From contig JAKPGJ010000014.1 of the NCBI GenBank assembly GCA_029550965.1, forward strand, positions 1 to 64,000: 64,000 nt of DNA, written 5' to 3'. Position numbers and translations under genes: made by a program. The stretch's first letter is position 1, and each line of letters opens with the position of its first letter. Below are positions 1-10,145 of this stretch, piece after piece. The stretch comes from Bacillota bacterium. Its GTDB lineage: Bacteria; Bacillota; Clostridia; Oscillospirales; CAG-382. Below the pieces are notes generated by a model, which was not told the DNA's origin, did not search any database, and saw nothing but the letters and a program-made list of their open reading frames with translations.

Positions 1-1
1 C

Positions 2-502
2 GGGCTGATTGTATTTTTCCTTGCCTTTGCTTTTGATAAAATCAAGCAGTTTTACATAAAAGGCGGGCTTCTGATCCTGCTCGCGACGGTGCTCGTGTTA
101 AGAGTAACGCCGATTTATGAAAATATGTACACGCCGGAAAATGATGCGATTGATACGTTTATCGCCGAGAATTTCCAAGAAGGCGACATAGTCGTAAGCG
201 ACAACATCGGCTTGGTAGCAGTGCTTGCCGAAAGGCATCCAGAGTTGAACCTGTTCTTCTACAACCATGACGAGTGGGACGTGGAGCTGGCGTACAGCGC
301 GTTCTCGCCGCAGTTGAAAACAGTGCGGGATTTATCAGAGGTATATGCGCATCCGGGCAGAATATGGGCGCTCAAGAATTACTTCCCGGGTTCGATAAAC
401 GATTTAATAGAGCAAAATACGGACAAGAAAGTTATAAAGCAGTATGACAAGATCGTCGTACCATATCATAACCTGCAGTTTGAGTTCACACTGTTAGGAT
501 AA
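2..502 (+). CDS. C-terminal part of a multi-pass glycosyltransferase-like membrane protein (5' end outside window)
   Basis: The reading frame is open from base 2, so only the last 166 codons are seen. The first ~37 residues contain two hydrophobic stretches around a short basic loop (DKIKQFYIKGG), like the last membrane helices of an ArnT/PMT-type (GT39/GT83-like) lipid-linked sugar transferase. The remaining ~125 residues are soluble and include EGDIVVSDNIG, a style common in the extracytoplasmic C-terminal domain of that superfamily. This assignment is by topology and style only, because the catalytic N-terminal half lies outside the window. A terminator hairpin follows the stop codon. Confidence 0.5.
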   Translation, partial: GLIVFFLAFAFDKIKQFYIKGGLLILLATVLVLRVTPIYENMYTPENDAIDTFIAENFQEGDIVVSDNIGLVAVLAERHPELNLFFYNHDEWDVELAYSAFSPQLKTVRDLSEVYAHPGRIWALKNYFPGSINDLIEQNTDKKVIKQYDKIVVPYHNLQFEFTLLG

Positions 503-508
503 GAAAAT

Positions 509-546
509 ACAAGCCGGACGGAAACCCGTTTGGCTTGTTGTTTTTT
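509..546. terminator. Bidirectional terminator between convergent genes
   Basis: ACAAGCC (509-515) pairs with GGCTTGT (532-538), with an inner ACGG/CCGT pairing, and is followed by a T run at 541-546. On the minus strand the hairpin is followed by ATTTTCTT, so it can also serve the transporter gene that ends at 563. Confidence 0.75.
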
Positions 547-562
547 GCATAAATTATTCTTT

Positions 563-1891
563 TTATTCTTTATCCGGCGTGATTTTGGGGATGAGTTTTA
601 AAACTGCGATTGCGAGCAGGCCGAGCAGCGTTCCGGTAGCGAGCATGAGGATTTGAATGCTGTTTAACTGCCTGCCGAGTACAGGAACGCGGTTGTCGCC
701 GAGCCAGTCGACGAATCCGGTTCCGAGCAGCATCGACAACAGCGAGGCGAGGTTTACGAACACCGTGTAGAAAGACATATAATTGGTCCGGTCGCCGGGC
801 GGCAGATTGATGTACGGGAAGTTCGAGTAGGTAATCTGGATCATGACGCTCAGGAAGTGCTGGGTCAGCCGGACAATCAGCATCAGCCAGTAGTAGTTGC
901 TGCTGTTGACGAACGAGTAAAGGACATAGGTGAAAAACAGCGGGAAAACGGCGAAAGCGAAGGTTTTGAACCACGCGAACCGCGAAATCATCTTCTTTGC
1001 GACCGAGCCGAACAGAATAAAGAACACAAAGTAAGAAGCGTTGATGCCGGTCACGAAGGTATAGGAAACGCCGATGTCCTGCAGCAGATAGACGTTGATG
1101 ACCGACGCGGTCAGGTTGGACGCGAAGGTGTACCAGAACATAATCCACATGGTCAGCATGAACTTCTTCTGGCTGAACGCAAGTCGGACCGTGTCCGTGA
1201 GCTTCGGCTTCGCGGTGGTGTGCTGATACTCGTACTCTTTCGGCAGGCAGAGCACCAGTACGTCCAGCAGGGCGAGAACCAGACCGACGATATACAGCGC
1301 CGTAATAATCTGAATCCGCTGTTCGCTATGCGAAAACGCGTCGGTAACGACGGCGCTGACAAGGGATACCATGCCGACGATGAAGTTTGCGATCGCGCTC
1401 GAGACGTTGAAGTAGTCTGCCCGTATGCTTTCGGGCAGAAAGCTGATGTGCCAGACCGAATAGCCGGCTGAAAACAGTGCGCTGATGGCGCTGGAGACAA
1501 ATACGATAACGGCGAATCCGATGTTTCTGCCGACCTCGCTTTTCACGATCATCGGCAAAAGGATAAGGCCGAGAATTTTGATGACGTACGATGCGGCCCG
1601 GCTGGCCGCAAGAATTGCCTTCCGCTTTTTGATGGGTTCCAAAATCATCGGGGAAAGCAGGCTGAACGCGTTGGCGATAAACGGGATAAAGGTCAGAATA
1701 CCGATGTTTACGATGGTGATGCCGTATTCGAGCAGATAACCGGAATAAAAAATGCCGCCGGTAATGTTCGTGACAATACTCGACAGCACGGTAGAGGCAA
1801 GTATGCAGCTTCTGCCCTTTGCCTCGTCTGAATTTAAATTAAACAGCCTTTTAAACGTAGAATTCCGCCAGACCGACATTAAACCTGTCAT
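563..1891 (-). CDS. MFS transporter
   Basis: A 442-residue polytopic protein with about 12 hydrophobic segments and a central soluble loop around the middle (CLPKEYEYQHTTAKPK), as in two-bundle major facilitator superfamily carriers. A basic cytoplasmic loop EPIKKRKAI follows the second or third helix. The likely role is drug or metabolite export or import across the cytoplasmic membrane. The substrate cannot be told from sequence. I place the start at the ATG at 1891, which has GGGTGG five bases upstream. An in-frame GTG at 1900 has no ribosome binding site. The gene stands alone behind its own promoter and ends in a terminator shared with the gene to the left. Confidence 0.8.
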   Translation of the reverse strand: MTGLMSVWRNSTFKRLFNLNSDEAKGRSCILASTVLSSIVTNITGGIFYSGYLLEYGITIVNIGILTFIPFIANAFSLLSPMILEPIKKRKAILAASRAASYVIKILGLILLPMIVKSEVGRNIGFAVIVFVSSAISALFSAGYSVWHISFLPESIRADYFNVSSAIANFIVGMVSLVSAVVTDAFSHSEQRIQIITALYIVGLVLALLDVLVLCLPKEYEYQHTTAKPKLTDTVRLAFSQKKFMLTMWIMFWYTFASNLTASVINVYLLQDIGVSYTFVTGINASYFVFFILFGSVAKKMISRFAWFKTFAFAVFPLFFTYVLYSFVNSSNYYWLMLIVRLTQHFLSVMIQITYSNFPYINLPPGDRTNYMSFYTVFVNLASLLSMLLGTGFVDWLGDNRVPVLGRQLNSIQILMLATGTLLGLLAIAVLKLIPKITPDKE

Positions 1892-1956
1892 ATCGTCCAC
1901 CCGTTAAGCGTTATAATGGGGCTTCGGTTGCAACTTGCCTTCGATGCATTACACCC

Positions 1957-1984
1957 ATTATACATAAACTAAAGGCGGAGTCAA
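1957..1984 (-). promoter_or_regulatory. Sigma-A type promoter for the MFS gene
   Basis: On the minus strand TTGACT (1984-1979) and TATAAT (1962-1957) are separated by 16 bp. The -10 box lies about 65 bp upstream of the chosen ATG. Confidence 0.7.
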
Positions 1985-2014
1985 TGATGAAGTTTACAAA
2001 TTTTCTGTTATTGA

Positions 2015-2890
2015 TTACTTATAATTTGTAGTATTGTTCAACATATCGGGCGTTCTCCAGGCATACAGCCACTCGCCGTTTATGTTCTCAAACTCGAACT
2101 TGCGGTAATAATCCTGCGCGCCGGTGGTCTGGAGCATGGCGTTGATAACCAGCGTGTTTTCGTCTTTGGAAACCAGGAAAGCGGTATCGGTTTTAATGGC
2201 GAGAATGCCGTTCTGGCCGACTTCGGTTCTTTGATACAGAACCCCGTTTTTCTCCTTATAATACGGCAGAGCGCCGCTGGTAAGCCCTACAAGGATTTCG
2301 CCCGCGGCTTCGGGCTTCATGAAGGAATATAAGAAGTTTTTGATATCGTTGATGCTCTGGAAATCCGAATCCTGCACCTTCGCGTAGCCGTTGTCCGCGT
2401 CGACCGCATCCAGTCGCGCGTTGATCAGGTTCTGCAAAACCGCAAAGTTATCCGAAAAGGCTTCGAAAAACGCTTTTTCTTCGTCGTTCAGCGGCGTCTG
2501 CGTCACGATGCCACCGACAGAGCTTTCGCCTTTTGTCTCGCGGCTTTTTTCCGCGTTCGGGTTTTGCGCGCTCTGGCTGCTTTCATCCGCGAGGTTTGCG
2601 GAATTGTTCTGTTGAAGCTGCTCGGAGAAATCCTCCTGCTCCGAATTGACAACGGCAACCGGAGGATTGTCGTCGCCCTGGAAGAAGAATATGCTGCTCA
2701 GCGCGCAGGCTGCGCAGACCATAACCGCAACCGCGCATATCGCCGCTTTTTTCAGCCCGAACCGCGCGGCTTGTCTGGACGCGCGTTCGGCTTCCAGCAC
2801 TGCGGCTTTCGCTTTCAGGTTGTTTAAAACCGCGGTATGGTTTACGATATTCTCTTCTATGCTTTTTTTGATAAGTTCTTTATTCTTCAT
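2015..2890 (-). CDS. Membrane-anchored probable anti-sigma factor / sigma-operon regulator
   Basis: A 291-residue protein. Residues 1-50 are charged and probably cytoplasmic, and one transmembrane segment follows (AAICAVAVMVCAACALSSIF). About 215 residues then lie outside the membrane, beginning with a Gln/Asn/Ser-rich linker. The gene starts 10 bp after the stop of an ECF sigma factor, so by position and topology it is likely the cognate anti-sigma factor. No ZAS zinc motif (HxxxCxxC) is visible, so it is not a classical zinc anti-sigma factor. The outer domain is unrecognised and could sense the envelope. The start at 2890 is chosen because AGGGG lies seven bases upstream; an in-frame start at 2911 would overlap the sigma gene. 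Confidence 0.6.
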   Translation of the reverse strand: MKNKELIKKSIEENIVNHTAVLNNLKAKAAVLEAERASRQAARFGLKKAAICAVAVMVCAACALSSIFFFQGDDNPPVAVVNSEQEDFSEQLQQNNSANLADESSQSAQNPNAEKSRETKGESSVGGIVTQTPLNDEEKAFFEAFSDNFAVLQNLINARLDAVDADNGYAKVQDSDFQSINDIKNFLYSFMKPEAAGEILVGLTSGALPYYKEKNGVLYQRTEVGQNGILAIKTDTAFLVSKDENTLVINAMLQTTGAQDYYRKFEFENINGEWLYAWRTPDMLNNTTNYK

Positions 2891-2900
2891 AGTAAAACCC

Positions 2901-3434
2901 CTATTTCTCACAAAGCATCTGCTCTTTTAGCGCCTTTAGCCCCCGGTAGAGATGATTCTTCACGTTTGAGGGCGTAATACCGAGCTGTTTTGCGATGCTG
3001 TCGATGGTTTCGTCGTAAACGAAACGCAGCGTGAAGATTTTTGTCGCCAAGGGTCCTAAACCTTCGATTAAACTAAACATTTCCACCGAAAAGCCTGTAT
3101 CCCCGGTATAATTCTGCTCGAGGAATTCGTCCAGCGCTTTCTCGACATAGTTTTCGTCGTCCGTAGACGCCACGACGACCGTATCGTGCGCCGTTTTGTG
3201 CTCATAGAATTTTGCAATCTCTCTTTTCGCTATGCGCAAAAGATAATGCTTGGGATTGAAAATTCCGGCATGACCGTTTTTGCTGATGGTGTCTAAAAAA
3301 CCGAGGTAGGTGTTTTGAAGGATGTCCTGTATATCTTCGGTGCTACGGCACTTGAGCGTTATGTACTTGATAAGGTACGAGCTGGTGTCCTTATAGACCT
3401 GTTCGATATACTCGGTGATGTCTATACGACCCAT
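2901..3434 (-). CDS. RNA polymerase sigma factor, ECF (sigma-70) family
   Basis: A 177-residue protein of typical ECF size. Region 2 is seen in the N-terminal half (STEDIQDILQNTYLGFL, then KHYLLRIAKREIAKFYE). Region 4 is a clear helix-turn-helix near the C-terminus (ETIDSIAKQLGITPSNVKNH followed by LYRGLKALKE). It directs RNA polymerase to a small regulon, probably including this operon. The downstream neighbour is a single-pass membrane protein, the standard sigma/anti-sigma arrangement. The ATG at 3434 has GGGAGGG eight bases upstream. A TTG three bases earlier is possible but less likely. Confidence 0.9.
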   Translation of the reverse strand: MGRIDITEYIEQVYKDTSSYLIKYITLKCRSTEDIQDILQNTYLGFLDTISKNGHAGIFNPKHYLLRIAKREIAKFYEHKTAHDTVVVASTDDENYVEKALDEFLEQNYTGDTGFSVEMFSLIEGLGPLATKIFTLRFVYDETIDSIAKQLGITPSNVKNHLYRGLKALKEQMLCEK

Positions 3435-3537
3435 CAACCTGCCCTCCCTGGAATAATAGTGGCGTTTTTTGGTCTTTTTGTTTCAACTGTTTAAAAAAAT
3501 CCGAAAAATACGCTTCTCTATTTTACGCGAAAACTAC

Positions 3538-3571
3538 AAAAAAAGCAAGAGATTGTTCTCTTGCTTTTTAT
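3538..3571 (-). terminator. Terminator downstream of valS
   Basis: GCAAGAGA / TCTCTTGC hairpin with a four-base loop, flanked by A runs on one side and T runs on the other (3538-3571). It lies just past the valS stop and works for the minus strand. The same hairpin could stop plus-strand readthrough. Confidence 0.85.
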
Positions 3572-3582
3572 TTTTTTGTTAT

Positions 3583-6219
3583 TTACAGTTTCGCAAGCGC
3601 TTCTTCGATCTTGATTTTGATTTCGGAGTACTTCTTGACCTTATCGCGCTCGGCGTTGACGACCTTTTCCGGCGCTTTGGAAGTGAACTCGGGGTTGTTC
3701 AGCTTGCTCTGCGCGCGGTCAATCTCTTTCTGCGCCGCCTCGAGCTCTTTGGTAAGCCGTTCTCTTTCCGCGCCGATGTCGATAATTTCGCTCATCGGAA
3801 TGAAGATTTCGGCGGAATCGGTGATGATTTGAACCGCGTTGCCGGTCAGGCGTTCATCGGTCAGTTCGACCTGCGAAGCGTTCGCGAGCTTAACAAAGAA
3901 GTGTTCTTTGTTCTCGAAGCAGCGGCGCTTTTCGGTCCTGATATACAGTTTCGCCTTTCTGGAGGGAGGGACGTTCATTTCCGCGCGGCGGTTGCGGATG
4001 GCGCGGATGGCGTCGATGATGACCCGCATGGTCTCTTCCTCTGCCGGGAAGCTATACTCCGGTTTGTACTCCGGGAAGGCGGCGATCATGATGGAATCGC
4101 CCTTATGCGGCAGCGACTGCCAGATTTCCTCGGTGATGAACGGCATGAACGGGTGCAAGAGCTTTAACGTGTTTGACATCACATAAATCAGCGTGCACTG
4201 CGCCGCTTTGTTCGTCGCGCTGCCCTTGTCGCTCAGCCTGTTCTTGACCAGCTCGATGTACCAGTCGCAGAAAATGTCCCAGATAAAGTCGTACAGCTTC
4301 GAAACGGCGATGCCCAGCTCGTACTTGTCGAGGTTGTCGCGGACTTCCCTGACCAGGCTGTTGTATTTCGAGAGCACCCACTTGTCCTCGTCCTCGAGGA
4401 CGGACAGGTCGATCTCGTCAACGCCCAAATTGGTCTCGTACGCTTCGTCGTCAAGGTTCATCAGGATAAAGCGCGCGGCGTTCCAGAGCTTGTTGGCGAA
4501 GTTTCTGGACGCTTCGACCCTTTCCATGTAAAAACGCATATCGTTTCCGGGGCTGTTGCCGGTGGAAAGCGTAAAGCGCAACGCGTCGGCGCCGTACTTG
4601 TCGATGATTTCGAGTGGGTCGATGCCGTTGCCTAAGGATTTGGACATCTTTCTGCCCTGAGAGTCGCGGATAAGTCCGTGAATCAGGACGTCGGAGAAGG
4701 GCTTTTTGCCGGTATATTCAAGGCCGGAGAAAATCATTCTTGAGACCCAGAAGGTGATAATGTCATAACCGGTAACCAGAACGGAAGTCGGGTAGAACTC
4801 CTCCAAATCGGCGGTCTGTTTGGGCCAGCCGAGCGTGGAGAAGGGCCAGAGCGCCGAGGAGAACCAGGTGTCCAGCGTGTCGGGGTCCTGTTCCATCGGT
4901 TTGCCGCACTTCCCGCAGACCGGGTTTTCCTCTTTGGTGACCACCATTTCGCCGCAGTCGTGGCAGTAGAAAGCGGGGATGCGGTGACCCCACCAAAGCT
5001 GACGGGATATGCACCAGTCGCGGATGTTTTCCATCCAGTGCAGGTAGTTTTTCTCGAACCGCTCGGGGACAAACCGGATGTCGCCGTTCTTGACCGCTTC
5101 AATGGCGGGCTTCGCGAGTGGCTCCATCTTTACGAACCACTGCAGAGAGGCTCTCGGCTCTATCGTGGTTCCGCAGCGGTAGCAGGTGCCGACGCTGTGC
5201 GCGTGCTCTTCGACCTTGACGAGATAACCGCCTTCCTCCAGGTCTTTTACAATCGCTTTTCTGGCCTCGTAGCGGTCCATGCCCGCGTATTTCGGGTAGT
5301 TGCCGGTAATCTTCGCGTCATCGGTCATCATGTTCTCGAGCGGCAGTTTGTGGCGCTGTCCGACCTCGAAGTCGTTCGGGTCGTGCGCCGGCGTGATTTT
5401 TACGACGCCGGTTCCGAAATCCATCTCGACGTAATCGTCCGCGATGATCGGAATCTCTCTGCCGACAAGCGGGAGGATAACGGTTTTGCCGACGATGTCC
5501 TTATACCGGTCGTCGTTCGGGTTGACCGCGACGGCGGTATCGCCCAGCATGGTTTCCGGCCGCGTCGTGGCGACCTGAACGTAGCCGCTGCCGTCTTTGA
5601 GCGGGTAGCGGATATGCCAGAAATGTCCCGCTTTGTCCTCGTATTCAACCTCCGCGTCGGATATGGAGGTCAGGCAGTGCGGGCACCAGTTGATAATGCG
5701 CAATCCTCTGTAAATAAGCCCTTTCTCGTACAGCCTGATAAAGACCTCGCGCACGGCTTCCGAACAGCCCTCGTCCAACGTGAAGCGGGTTCTGGACCAG
5801 TCGCAGGAAGAGCCTATCTTTTTCAACTGCTCGATGATTCTGCCGCCGTAAACGCGGTTCCATTCCCACGCGCGCTTCAGAAAGCCCTCTCTGCCGATCT
5901 GCTCCTTGGTAACGCCCTCTTTGCGCATGGCTTCGACGATTTTTGCCTCGGTGGCAATCGAAGCGTGGTCGGTTCCGGGCAGCCAGAGCGTGTTGCAGCC
6001 GCACATTCTCTTGTAGCGGATCAGAATGTCCTGCATGGTGTTGTCCAGCGCGTGCCCCATATGGAGCTGGCCGGTAATGTTCGGCGGCGGCATCACAATG
6101 GTGAAAGTCGGCTTGGTTTTGTCGCCGTTGGGTTTAAAATAGCCTTTTTTCTCCCATTCGGCGTATATTCTATCTTCAAATTCGGCGGGATTATACTTTT
6201 TGCTTAACTCTCTATGCAT
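3583..6219 (-). CDS. valS: Valine--tRNA ligase
   Basis: An 878-residue cytoplasmic class Ia synthetase that charges tRNA-Val. The HIGH motif is HMGH at residues 53-56 after PPPNITG. The editing (CP1) domain holds [17 protein letters not shown]. Zinc-type Cys pairs (YCHDC and CGKCGK) follow, and the KMSKS loop is [11 protein letters not shown]. The C-terminus is the arm-like coiled coil typical of ValRS (from [14 protein letters not shown] on). The length is usual for the family. The start is the ATG at 6219, 22 bp after the DUF1015 stop, giving [11 protein letters not shown]. The upstream in-frame extension to 6267 would overlap the DUF1015 gene. It is the last gene of a pcrA-DUF1015-valS run. 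I see no T-box upstream. Confidence 0.97.
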   Translation of the reverse strand: MHRELSKKYNPAEFEDRIYAEWEKKGYFKPNGDKTKPTFTIVMPPPNITGQLHMGHALDNTMQDILIRYKRMCGCNTLWLPGTDHASIATEAKIVEAMRKEGVTKEQIGREGFLKRAWEWNRVYGGRIIEQLKKIGSSCDWSRTRFTLDEGCSEAVREVFIRLYEKGLIYRGLRIINWCPHCLTSISDAEVEYEDKAGHFWHIRYPLKDGSGYVQVATTRPETMLGDTAVAVNPNDDRYKDIVGKTVILPLVGREIPIIADDYVEMDFGTGVVKITPAHDPNDFEVGQRHKLPLENMMTDDAKITGNYPKYAGMDRYEARKAIVKDLEEGGYLVKVEEHAHSVGTCYRCGTTIEPRASLQWFVKMEPLAKPAIEAVKNGDIRFVPERFEKNYLHWMENIRDWCISRQLWWGHRIPAFYCHDCGEMVVTKEENPVCGKCGKPMEQDPDTLDTWFSSALWPFSTLGWPKQTADLEEFYPTSVLVTGYDIITFWVSRMIFSGLEYTGKKPFSDVLIHGLIRDSQGRKMSKSLGNGIDPLEIIDKYGADALRFTLSTGNSPGNDMRFYMERVEASRNFANKLWNAARFILMNLDDEAYETNLGVDEIDLSVLEDEDKWVLSKYNSLVREVRDNLDKYELGIAVSKLYDFIWDIFCDWYIELVKNRLSDKGSATNKAAQCTLIYVMSNTLKLLHPFMPFITEEIWQSLPHKGDSIMIAAFPEYKPEYSFPAEEETMRVIIDAIRAIRNRRAEMNVPPSRKAKLYIRTEKRRCFENKEHFFVKLANASQVELTDERLTGNAVQIITDSAEIFIPMSEIIDIGAERERLTKELEAAQKEIDRAQSKLNNPEFTSKAPEKVVNAERDKVKKYSEIKIKIEEALAKL

Positions 6220-6241
6220 TGTAAACCTATTCCCTTCTTCG

Positions 6242-7522
6242 CTATTTATCGAGTTTGTTGATAACAAGTCCGGTTTTCAGTTTCGGGTAGAAGTATGTAC
6301 TTTTCTGCGGCATTTTATCTCCCGCAAGGGCGACGTTCTTGATTTCGTGAATCCTTGTCGGGTTGATGATAAACGCCAGTACGCACGCACCCTTTTTCAC
6401 TCGATCGACCGCCTCTTCGGCGGAACGGGTATAGCGGAGGTTTATCTGGTTTGCCATGTTCTGCTTATCAATGCCCAGCCCTTTTTCGAGAATCAGCGAA
6501 TGCAGAACCGTGACGTCAAGGCTGCTGTACGCTTTCGAACGGTTTTCGAAAATCATGTCGTTTACGTGCGGCTTCGCGGTAATCAGCGTAAAGCCGCTGC
6601 CGCCGTCGTACAGGACGTATGCGTGTTTGTCCTTGTGCTGCTCCAGCACTTCCTCCGCTTTTTCGATATCGGGATACTCGGCAAATTCAAAGTCGGCGGA
6701 TATCTTGTCAAGCAGTTCCTTTTTGTTAATCTGCATATCGACGATCAGCCGGTGCGTCGGGAAAATGACCAGCCCGTCGTCGTCCATATCCACCAAAGTC
6801 ATCATAATGCTGTCGGCGTTGGTACCTTCCAGCTTGTTCTGTTCGGCAAGGTATTTTTTAAAGTTCAGCGCGGTTTCATACCGATGGTGTCCGTCGGCGA
6901 TGAATAACTGTTTGTCCGCGAACGCCTGAATAAGCGCATCCAGCGCCGCTTTGTCCTCGATTTTCCACAGCCGGTGGGTGACCCCTTCGTCGTCGGTAAA
7001 CTCGTGCTCCGATTTTCCGGAAGCGGCATGATTCAGTATGCCGCGTATGGTTCCGGCGGGGTCGAGGTAGAGCGAATAAACCGAGGAGAAGTTGCAGAAG
7101 GTCGCTTTCATCAGGTTGAACCGGTCGGTCTTCGCCTTGGTAAGCGTTTCTTCGTGCGGAAGTACTACTTTTTCGGAAAAATCGTACAGTTTTACCAGAC
7201 AAATCAGCCCGGTGACCACATACTGTTTTCCTTTGACGGCGAACTGCTCGCGGTAAACGAACATCCCTTCCTTGTCGTCCTGTTTGAGGATGCCGGCGTT
7301 GATCCATTCCTGCAGCTTCTTGCCGGCATGGGCGTACTTATCCTCGCCGGGGCAGTCCTCGTCGGACGGGAGCTCGAGACTGACAAGGTTATAAGGGCTT
7401 TTCGCGATCAGACCGGCCCGATCGTCTTTGGAAATAATATCGTAAGGCGGACATACGTTGTCCGCAAGCGGACCTGCTTTTTCGGTATAACGCAGCGCTT
7501 TCATTGTTCTGATTTCTGCCAT
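6242..7522 (-). CDS. DUF1015 family protein
   Basis: A 426-residue soluble protein recognised as DUF1015 (COG4198) by its N-terminal MKALRY...VCPPYDIIS signature and by the conserved [13 protein letters not shown] motif in the middle. The family is widespread in anaerobes. Its biochemical role is not something I can state from sequence. The invariant GHHR motif suggests a catalytic or phosphate-binding site (inference). The start at 7522 has AGAGG eight bases upstream; a TTG six codons earlier is less good. It lies 24 bp after pcrA and 22 bp before valS, so it is probably cotranscribed with both. Confidence 0.85.
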   Translation of the reverse strand: MAEIRTMKALRYTEKAGPLADNVCPPYDIISKDDRAGLIAKSPYNLVSLELPSDEDCPGEDKYAHAGKKLQEWINAGILKQDDKEGMFVYREQFAVKGKQYVVTGLICLVKLYDFSEKVVLPHEETLTKAKTDRFNLMKATFCNFSSVYSLYLDPAGTIRGILNHAASGKSEHEFTDDEGVTHRLWKIEDKAALDALIQAFADKQLFIADGHHRYETALNFKKYLAEQNKLEGTNADSIMMTLVDMDDDGLVIFPTHRLIVDMQINKKELLDKISADFEFAEYPDIEKAEEVLEQHKDKHAYVLYDGGSGFTLITAKPHVNDMIFENRSKAYSSLDVTVLHSLILEKGLGIDKQNMANQINLRYTRSAEEAVDRVKKGACVLAFIINPTRIHEIKNVALAGDKMPQKSTYFYPKLKTGLVINKLDK

Positions 7523-7546
7523 GTCCAATACCTCTGTCAAAAAATT

Positions 7547-9913
7547 TTATATCTCTTTCAGCTTTGCAAAGGTGCCCATCAGCCGTTTGGTCGCACCGTT
7601 GTCAAACGCAATCTCATACAAAACGTCCGCGCCCATTTCCTGGGCTTTCAACACGGTTCCTTCGCCGAACATCGCGTGCAGGACCCTGCTGCCCTCTTTG
7701 AACATTTTGATTTTTTCCGGCTCGGGTTCTCCGGAATGCTGCGCGGCGCCGATGTTCTTCAAAAAGGACTCTTTGGAATCCGCGTACCGCTTCTTGGACT
7801 CGCTTACGGAAACAGCCGGCTGCGGCATAATCGTGTCCGCCTGCTTGCAGTCGTCCGGAATTTCCTCGGCGAAGCGCGAAACCGGATTGTAGGAGGTTCG
7901 GCCGAACAGAATGCGGCTGTTCGTATGCAGTATGATCAGCTTCTTTTTCGCTCTTGTAATCGCAACGTAAGCGAGCCGGCGCTCTTCCTCGAGCGCGTGT
8001 TCGCTCTCGTTTATTGCCTGAAGGCTGGGGAATATGCCGTCCTCAAAACCAGGCAGCAGAACGACGGGGAATTCCAGTCCTTTCGCGGAATGGACGGTCA
8101 TAAGGGTTACGGCGTCGGCGCTGCTGTCGTAATTATCGGTATCGCTGACCAGCGAGATGTCCTCTAAGAAAGCGGACAGGGTAGGCTCTTCCGCGGTTTC
8201 CTCAAACGCGATGGCGGAGGAAACAAGCTCGTCAAGGTTGTCCGCTTTGGTGCTGTCCAATTCTTCATGCGCGAGCATTTCCTTATAGCCTGTTCTAAAA
8301 ATGACTTCTTTAATCAGGTCGGAAACCTTCGCGGTTTGCGCAAACTCTCGCAAATCGGCGATCAGCGCGTAGAAGTGCTCCAGTTTGGCGGTCACCTTCT
8401 GCAGTTCCGGATAGTCGTACGCGTTCTGAATAATTTCAAACGTGGATTTGTTTTCTCTTTGCGAAAGTTCCGCGATTGCGGAAAGCGTGTTCGCGCCGAT
8501 GCCCCGTTTCGGAACGTTGATGATGCGCTTCAGGCGGATTTCGTCGTTCGGGTTGTTGACGACCGAAAGATAGGCGATGATGTCCTTGATTTCCTTGCGG
8601 TCGTAGAAGCGCAGCCCGCCGTACACGCGGTATGGAATCCGGTTTTTGGACAACACCGCCTCGATGGCGTTCGCCTGCGCGTTCATACGGTAAAGTATGG
8701 CAAAATCGCTGTAGTTATATTCTCCGGAAGCGACGGAATTCTTAATATAGTTTACTAAGTAGTTCGCTTCGTCGTTCTGGTTTGCTACTTTTATAATTTG
8801 AACCGGCTCGCCGTCGCCGATGTCGGTCCAGAGGTTTTTACCCTTTCTGCCGGTGTTGTTCTTAATCAGTCCGTTTGCCGCTTTGAGGATGTTTCCGGTC
8901 GAGCGGTAGTTCTGCTCCAGGCGGATAACCCGCGCTTCAGAAAAGATGTGGTCGAAAGAAAGTATGTTCTCGACCGTCGCGCCTCTGAAAGCGTAGATGC
9001 TCTGGTCGTCGTCGCCCACGACGCAGACGTTTCGCTTGCTCCCCGCCAAAAGGGTTATCAGGCGGCTCTGCGACGGGTTGGTGTCCTGATACTCGTCGAC
9101 CAGGATATAGTCAAACTGGTCCCGGTACTTTTCAAGCACCTCGGGCTGCGCGGCGAACAGCAGGTTGGTCAGAAGAATAATGTCGTCAAAGTCCAAAGCG
9201 TTCGCGCGACGCAGACTGTCCTGATACTCGTTGTAAACCGCCGCTATTTTCTCGGCCCGGAAATCGGACGCGCAGCTTTGCGCGTAATCCTCGGGAAGCA
9301 GATCCTTTTCCTTCGCGCGCGAAATGGCGTTCGCGACGGCGCGGACGGGGAGGACGTTTTCGTCGATGTTCAGCTTTTTGAGCGCTTCGCCGATCAGCTT
9401 TTTCGAGTCCTCCGCGTCATAAATGGTAAAGCTGTTGTCGTAGCCGAGCAGGTGGATGTGCTTTCTCAAAATGCGGACGCAAATCGAATGAAAGGTGCCC
9501 GCCCAGATATCGTTCGCGCAGGGACCAAGCAGCGTGTGCAGGCGCTCCTTGAACTCGTTTGCCGCTTTGTTGGTAAAGGTGATGCACAGTATTTTATACG
9601 GCTTGGCGGGGTTGACGGCGATGCGGGGCAGAAAAGCTCCGATCTGCTCGCGGGTTCCGTTTTCCGCCAGCCGCTGCATTTCTTCTATAAGCGCAGGGTC
9701 GTCCGGCATGAAATCCGCTTCGTAAGCGTTGCCGCAGGTAATAATGTTCGCTATCCGGTTTACCAAAACGGTGGTTTTTCCGCTGCCTGCTCCCGCAAGT
9801 ACCAGCAAAGGTCCGTTTACGGCAAAGACAGCGCTGCGCTGCATTTTATTCAGCCTTGCGTAATATTTGTCGAACAACTTTTGTTTCAGCTTTGCAAATT
9901 CTTCTTTTTTCAC
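7547..9913 (-). CDS. pcrA: ATP-dependent DNA helicase, UvrD/PcrA family
   Basis: A 788-residue superfamily 1A helicase that unwinds DNA 3'-5' in repair and in removing proteins from DNA. Walker A is GAGSGKTT at residues 41-48, motif II is ILVDEYQDTN, motif III is VVGDDDQSIYAFRGA, and motif VI is VAITRAKKKL. The C-terminal ~50 residues (GSRVLHAMFGEGTV...) match the Tudor-like fold that ends PcrA and binds RNA polymerase, which argues for PcrA rather than Rep. There is a modest insertion after motif Ia (residues ~55-85), which slightly exceeds the usual PcrA length. It is the first gene of the pcrA-DUF1015-valS run. Confidence 0.94.
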   Translation of the reverse strand: MKKEEFAKLKQKLFDKYYARLNKMQRSAVFAVNGPLLVLAGAGSGKTTVLVNRIANIITCGNAYEADFMPDDPALIEEMQRLAENGTREQIGAFLPRIAVNPAKPYKILCITFTNKAANEFKERLHTLLGPCANDIWAGTFHSICVRILRKHIHLLGYDNSFTIYDAEDSKKLIGEALKKLNIDENVLPVRAVANAISRAKEKDLLPEDYAQSCASDFRAEKIAAVYNEYQDSLRRANALDFDDIILLTNLLFAAQPEVLEKYRDQFDYILVDEYQDTNPSQSRLITLLAGSKRNVCVVGDDDQSIYAFRGATVENILSFDHIFSEARVIRLEQNYRSTGNILKAANGLIKNNTGRKGKNLWTDIGDGEPVQIIKVANQNDEANYLVNYIKNSVASGEYNYSDFAILYRMNAQANAIEAVLSKNRIPYRVYGGLRFYDRKEIKDIIAYLSVVNNPNDEIRLKRIINVPKRGIGANTLSAIAELSQRENKSTFEIIQNAYDYPELQKVTAKLEHFYALIADLREFAQTAKVSDLIKEVIFRTGYKEMLAHEELDSTKADNLDELVSSAIAFEETAEEPTLSAFLEDISLVSDTDNYDSSADAVTLMTVHSAKGLEFPVVLLPGFEDGIFPSLQAINESEHALEEERRLAYVAITRAKKKLIILHTNSRILFGRTSYNPVSRFAEEIPDDCKQADTIMPQPAVSVSESKKRYADSKESFLKNIGAAQHSGEPEPEKIKMFKEGSRVLHAMFGEGTVLKAQEMGADVLYEIAFDNGATKRLMGTFAKLKEI

Positions 9914-9949
9914 AATTTCTCATCTTTCTGTTGGATAGCTTATTCTATC

Positions 9950-9978
9950 ATTATATCCTTTTTTTGCCCGAAAAGCAA
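9950..9978 (-). promoter_or_regulatory. Sigma-A type promoter for pcrA
   Basis: Minus-strand TTGCTT (9978-9973) and TATAAT (9955-9950) are 17 bp apart. The -10 box is about 37 bp upstream of the pcrA ATG. Confidence 0.65.
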
Positions 9979-10079
9979 GGGCATTTTGCCTTTTTTGGCG
10001 CAAAGGCTTAAAACGGGAAAAGCATGAAACAGTTTGTATAAAATGCGCAAAGCTTTGCGCAAATAACGCCAGAAAACTG

Positions 10080-10108
10080 TTGACATTATAGACGTATTCG
10101 GATAATAT
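10080..10108 (+). promoter_or_regulatory. Sigma-A type promoter for the dockerin esterase
   Basis: TTGACA (10080-10085) and TAATAT (10103-10108) with 17 bp spacing. The ATG lies 38 bp downstream of the -10 box, preceded by GGAAG. Confidence 0.65.
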
Positions 10109-10145
10109 AAAAAATAATAAATGAATTATGAACGGAAGATAAAGT

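Noticed and set aside
4960-6207. A 415-codon plus-strand open frame opposite valS
   Set aside because: It is an antisense shadow of a fully recognised valS, with no ribosome binding site and no family signature. Similar long shadows opposite dxs (26508-27998), gpmI (32982-34043) and pcrA (8798-10027) were rejected for the same reason.
6200-6270. T-box riboswitch before valS
   Set aside because: Only 22 bp separate the DUF1015 stop from the valS start, which leaves no room for a T-box leader. None was seen before leuS either.
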